This document shows, in pieces, positions 25,278 through 26,565 of a DNA stretch of 26,565 bases. Source of the stretch: CAZFDE01 sp964517795 (GTDB lineage: Bacteria; Planctomycetota; Phycisphaerae; Sedimentisphaerales; Anaerobacaceae). The number at the start of each line of letters is the position of its first letter. Within the stretch, counting starts at the first letter, position 1. The stretch spans positions 1-26,565 of the forward strand of contig CAZFDE010000035.1 in NCBI GenBank assembly GCA_964517795.1, in the 5' to 3' direction. The notes below the pieces were generated by a model. It searched no databases. It saw only the letters and a program-made list of their open reading frames with translations, and was not told the origin of the DNA. The position numbers and the translations under genes are program-made.

Positions 25278-25451
25278 ATGCCGGCAACAGTAGATAGTGA
25301 AAAATGCACCGGATGCGAATCATGTGTGGACGAATGTCCCAGCCAGGCCATCAGTATGAAGGACGGCAAGGCCGTCATCGACGCTGATGCCTGTGTGGAC
25401 TGCGGCGTATGCGTCGATGCATGCCCCGTCGAAGCCATCAGCATGGAGTAA
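25278..25451 (+). CDS. Small 2[4Fe-4S] ferredoxin
   Basis: This 57-residue cytosolic electron carrier contains two CxxCxxCxxxC(P) clusters. Cys10, 13, 16 and 20 form the first ('CTGCESCVDECP') and Cys39, 42, 45 and 49 the second ('CVDCGVCVDACP'), as in clostridial-type 2[4Fe-4S] ferredoxins. The two halves are internally similar, including the shared ending EAIS/QAIS. The protein is acidic and starts at ATG 25278, preceded by GGAAAGGA (25261-25268) nine bases upstream. It is encoded alone, 115 nt after the TPR/HEAT gene. A low-potential ferredoxin of this type is a common partner for oxidoreductases in anaerobes. Which enzyme it serves is not shown. Confidence 0.93.
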   Translation: MPATVDSEKCTGCESCVDECPSQAISMKDGKAVIDADACVDCGVCVDACPVEAISME

Positions 25452-25466
25452 ACCAAATGTCCTTAA

Positions 25467-25494
25467 GGAAGCGTTTTCAACAAAAAACGCTTCC
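25467..25494 (+). terminator. Hairpin between ferredoxin and tRNA-Glu
   Basis: GGAAGCGTTTT (25467-25477) and AAAACGCTTCC (25484-25494) form a perfect 11-bp stem with a 6-nt loop. Only CTTT follows before the tRNA starts at 25499, so it is a poor intrinsic terminator on the plus strand. It may be a terminator or attenuator, or a processing signal ahead of the tRNA. Confidence 0.5.
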
Positions 25495-25498
25495 CTTT

Positions 25499-25573
25499 GG
25501 CCCCATCGTCTAGGCAGGTCTAGGACACCGGGTTTTCAACCCGGCAACAGGGGTTCGAATCCCCTTGGGGCTA
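25499..25573 (+). tRNA. tRNA-Glu (UUC)
   Basis: The full cloverleaf can be drawn. The acceptor is GGCCCCA paired with TGGGGCT (one G-U pair at the end), with discriminator A25573. The D arm begins GTCTAGG. The anticodon stem CCGGG/CCCGG encloses TTTTCAA, giving anticodon TTC. The T arm is AGGGG-TTCGAAT-CCCCT. The 3' CCA is not encoded. Overall sequence is close to bacterial tRNA-Glu. The 3' half recurs, interrupted, at 25655-25706. Confidence 0.97.
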
Positions 25574-25580
25574 TCGGTTA

Positions 25581-25613
25581 AGCGGATACATTGATTTGTG
25601 TCCGCTTTTTTTA
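25581..25613 (+). terminator. Rho-independent terminator after tRNA-Glu
   Basis: AGCGGATACA (25581-25590) pairs with TGTGTCCGCT (25597-25606), 10 bp with one wobble pair, with a TTGATT loop. Seven T residues follow (25606-25612). It is well placed 8 nt after the tRNA. Confidence 0.88.
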
Positions 25614-25617
25614 TTGA

Positions 25618-25706
25618 GGGATTCGGACCCCTTCGGATGCGAAGCAGACGACTCAGGGGTTCGACACACCGCAGGTAAGCCGCGAAGCGAATCCCCTTGG
25701 GGCTAT
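25618..25706. repeat. tRNA-Glu 3'-end copy interrupted in the T loop
   Basis: AGGGGTTCGA (25655-25664) equals tRNA positions 25549-25558, and GAATCCCCTTGGGGCTAT (25689-25706) equals 25557-25574. In the tRNA these are continuous, sharing GA. Here about 24 extra bases (25665-25688) separate them. To the left, CGGACCCCT (25624-25632) can pair with AGGGGTTCG (25655-25663), and CTTCG-GATG-CGAAG (25631-25644) makes a smaller hairpin inside. GGGATTCG (25618-25625) is the inverse of CGAATCCC (25688-25695). This is a tRNA-derived structured repeat or an attachment-site scar. Confidence 0.75.
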
Positions 25707-25748
25707 TTGTTTTGTCAAAGAGCGTTTGTTGTTTATCTATTTTAACGT

Positions 25749-25848
25749 AAGGTGCTCATCAAGGTGCTCATAAGGTGCTCAACTATTGCACAAAAATCCT
25801 CATTTTTGACTCAAAAAGCTTAAGGTGCTCAAGTGCTCAAGGTGCTCA
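25749..25848. repeat. Array of AAGGTGCTCA decamers
   Basis: Exact AAGGTGCTCA copies lie at 25749, 25761, 25772, 25822 and 25839, and a copy lacking one G (AAGTGCTCAA) begins at 25831. Spacings are 12, 11, 50, 9 and 8 bp. The array sits in AT-rich DNA without genes. It resembles a degenerate protein-binding or iteron-like cluster, or a decaying microsatellite. Confidence 0.7.
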
Positions 25849-26182
25849 AGGGGGGAGAAAATGTTCAGGCAATTTATGTTCATAATTTTGGAGTTGTGAT
25901 TCTTCATGATAAATCCTTTTGATGTAAACTTAAAAGTTAAAGGTAAAAGATCAAAACCAAAACGTAAAAGTCGAAACTATGGTGGCCGCTTCCGCCGTCG
26001 CCCTTGCAGGACTATGTCGGACAGGTCGCGGCACTGAATTTTAAATAGATCTCTCGACTGCGCTCGAGATGACACTGCTACTCGCTCGATACTACGGTTG
26101 GTATTATACCAAAAAACCGCCGAATGTCAAGGATTTTTTGAGAAAGTCATGGGATCAGAAAGAAGAAGAAAATGATTTTTTC
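25849..26182. other. Gene-poor, repeat-like DNA
   Basis: No gene is supported. A 43-codon basic frame (25906-26037) lacks a ribosome site. TCTCGA-CTGCGC-TCGAGA (26052-26069) is an inverted repeat of a type dispersed in many bacterial genomes. TTGGTAT-T-ATACCAA (26098-26112) is a perfect palindrome, nested within CGGTT (26095-26099) and AACCG (26115-26119). Confidence 0.5.
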
Positions 26183-26232
26183 AGCCACAGAGGACACCCC
26201 TAATAACTGAGGCACAGGGGGACAGGCGGAGC
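26183..26232. repeat. 50-bp direct repeat, copy 1
   Basis: This copy is identical to 26371-26420 except at two positions. It begins AGCCACAGAGGACACCCC and ends GGCGGAGC. The copies start 188 bp apart. The unit carries the CCACAGAGGACAC motif of dispersed intergenic repeats. Confidence 0.85.
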
Positions 26233-26283
26233 CACAGAGATATAACTCAAAACTAAAAACTCAAGATTCACAACTAACCGAAA

Positions 26284-26368
26284 CCACGGATTTCACGGAT
26301 TTTTTTTCACCACGAAGAACACGAAGATATACTCAGACACTGATTTACACCGGATTTCACGGATTTTC
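26284..26368. repeat. Dispersed CCACGGATT / CACCACGAAG-type repeat tract
   Basis: CACGGATTTCACGGATTTT-type text occurs at about 26285 and again at about 26350. CACCACGAAGAACACGAAG lies at about 26309-26327. Related CCACGGATT copies follow at about 26480 and 26532. This is low-complexity intergenic repeat material with no coding signal. Confidence 0.6.
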
Positions 26369-26464
26369 CAAGCCACAGAGGACACCCCTAATACCTGAGG
26401 CACAGGGGGGCAGGCGGAGCTGGTGTTGTTCGTCGTGATAGTTGTAGAATTCGATAGGTTCCAT
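26357..26464 (-). pseudogene. Possible 5' gene remnant running into the 50-bp repeat
   Basis: On the minus strand, ATG 26464 has AAAGGAAG (26478-26471) six bases upstream, a strong ribosome site. The frame reads MEPIEFYNYHDEQHQ, then enters the 50-bp repeat ('LRLPPCASGIRGVLCG') and stops after 35 codons. A gene start cut by repeat insertion would look like this. I do not recognise the peptide, and chance is possible. Confidence 0.25.
26371..26420. repeat. 50-bp direct repeat, copy 2
   Basis: This is the second copy of the 26183-26232 unit, with two mismatches (A to C, A to G). It overlaps the downstream end of a short minus-strand frame that begins at 26464. Confidence 0.85.
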
Positions 26465-26565
26465 TTTTTTCTTCCTTTAACCACGGATTTGTTTAAGCCA
26501 CAGAGCTCAGAGAGAACTCAGAGAAAAAGCAACCACGGATTAACACTCGCCGTGATCGATATGAC

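Noticed and set aside
25749..25848. Replication origin with iterons or DnaA boxes
   Set aside because: The decamer is unlike the DnaA box TTATCCACA, and no rep or dnaA gene is near.
25574..26565. Intact integrative element with integrase
   Set aside because: Despite the duplicated tRNA end, no integrase or other mobility gene is present in the window.

Overview
The window looks like the chromosome of a Planctomycetota bacterium, most likely class Phycisphaerae (Sedimentisphaerales-like). This is an inference from several signs. There is a secreted protein with the duplicated, cysteine-bounded dockerin-like C-terminus I associate with that group, next to a PEP-CTERM protein. A Gram-negative Kdo/LPS-export operon is present. 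Long non-coding tracts are filled with 'CCACGGATT / CCACAGAG / CACCACGAAG' repeats, which to my recollection are common in such genomes. Nothing looks like phage, plasmid or CRISPR.

Layout. (1) 1-4703, plus strand: a tight catabolic operon etfB-etfA-acyl-CoA dehydrogenase-HAD phosphatase. (2) 4708-10653, minus strand: DUF2344 protein-RNase G-kdsD-kdsC-lptC, linking RNA processing to Kdo synthesis and LPS transport. The lptC-like gene is about 3.5 times the usual length. (3) 10863-13592, plus: a type IV pilin-like protein, then a membrane-embedded spermidine-synthase-like protein with TPRs. (4) 13612-16906, minus: a sulfatase-fold TPR protein (Thr at the nucleophile position) and a lipoprotein, under a recognisable promoter. 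(5) 16907-17496: non-coding, with a 22-bp tandem repeat and a strong terminator. (6) 17497-19122, minus: a PEP-CTERM protein and a dockerin-like protein, the latter with a predicted leader of about 280 nt. (7) 19709-25163, plus: RodA/FtsW-type SEDS glycosyltransferase, the lipid II flippase MurJ, and a large secreted TPR/HEAT-like protein. (8) 25278-25613: a small 2[4Fe-4S] ferredoxin, tRNA-Glu(UUC) and a terminator. (9) 25614-26565: almost 1 kb of repeat-rich DNA without a convincing gene. It includes a second, interrupted copy of the tRNA 3' end, an array of AAGGTGCTCA decamers and a 50-bp direct repeat.

How the genes fit together. Regions 2 and 7 serve the envelope (Kdo, LPS export, peptidoglycan elongation). 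Region 1 feeds electrons from acyl-CoA oxidation into an ETF whose beta subunit carries the motif seen in bifurcating-type ETFs. Regions 3, 4 and 6 are surface or secreted functions typical of Planctomycetota accessory content. The best candidates for something undescribed are the tRNA-Glu-derived repeat with its neighbouring decamer array, the 22/44-bp tandem repeat, the long leader of the dockerin gene, and the Thr-type sulfatase/lipoprotein operon.
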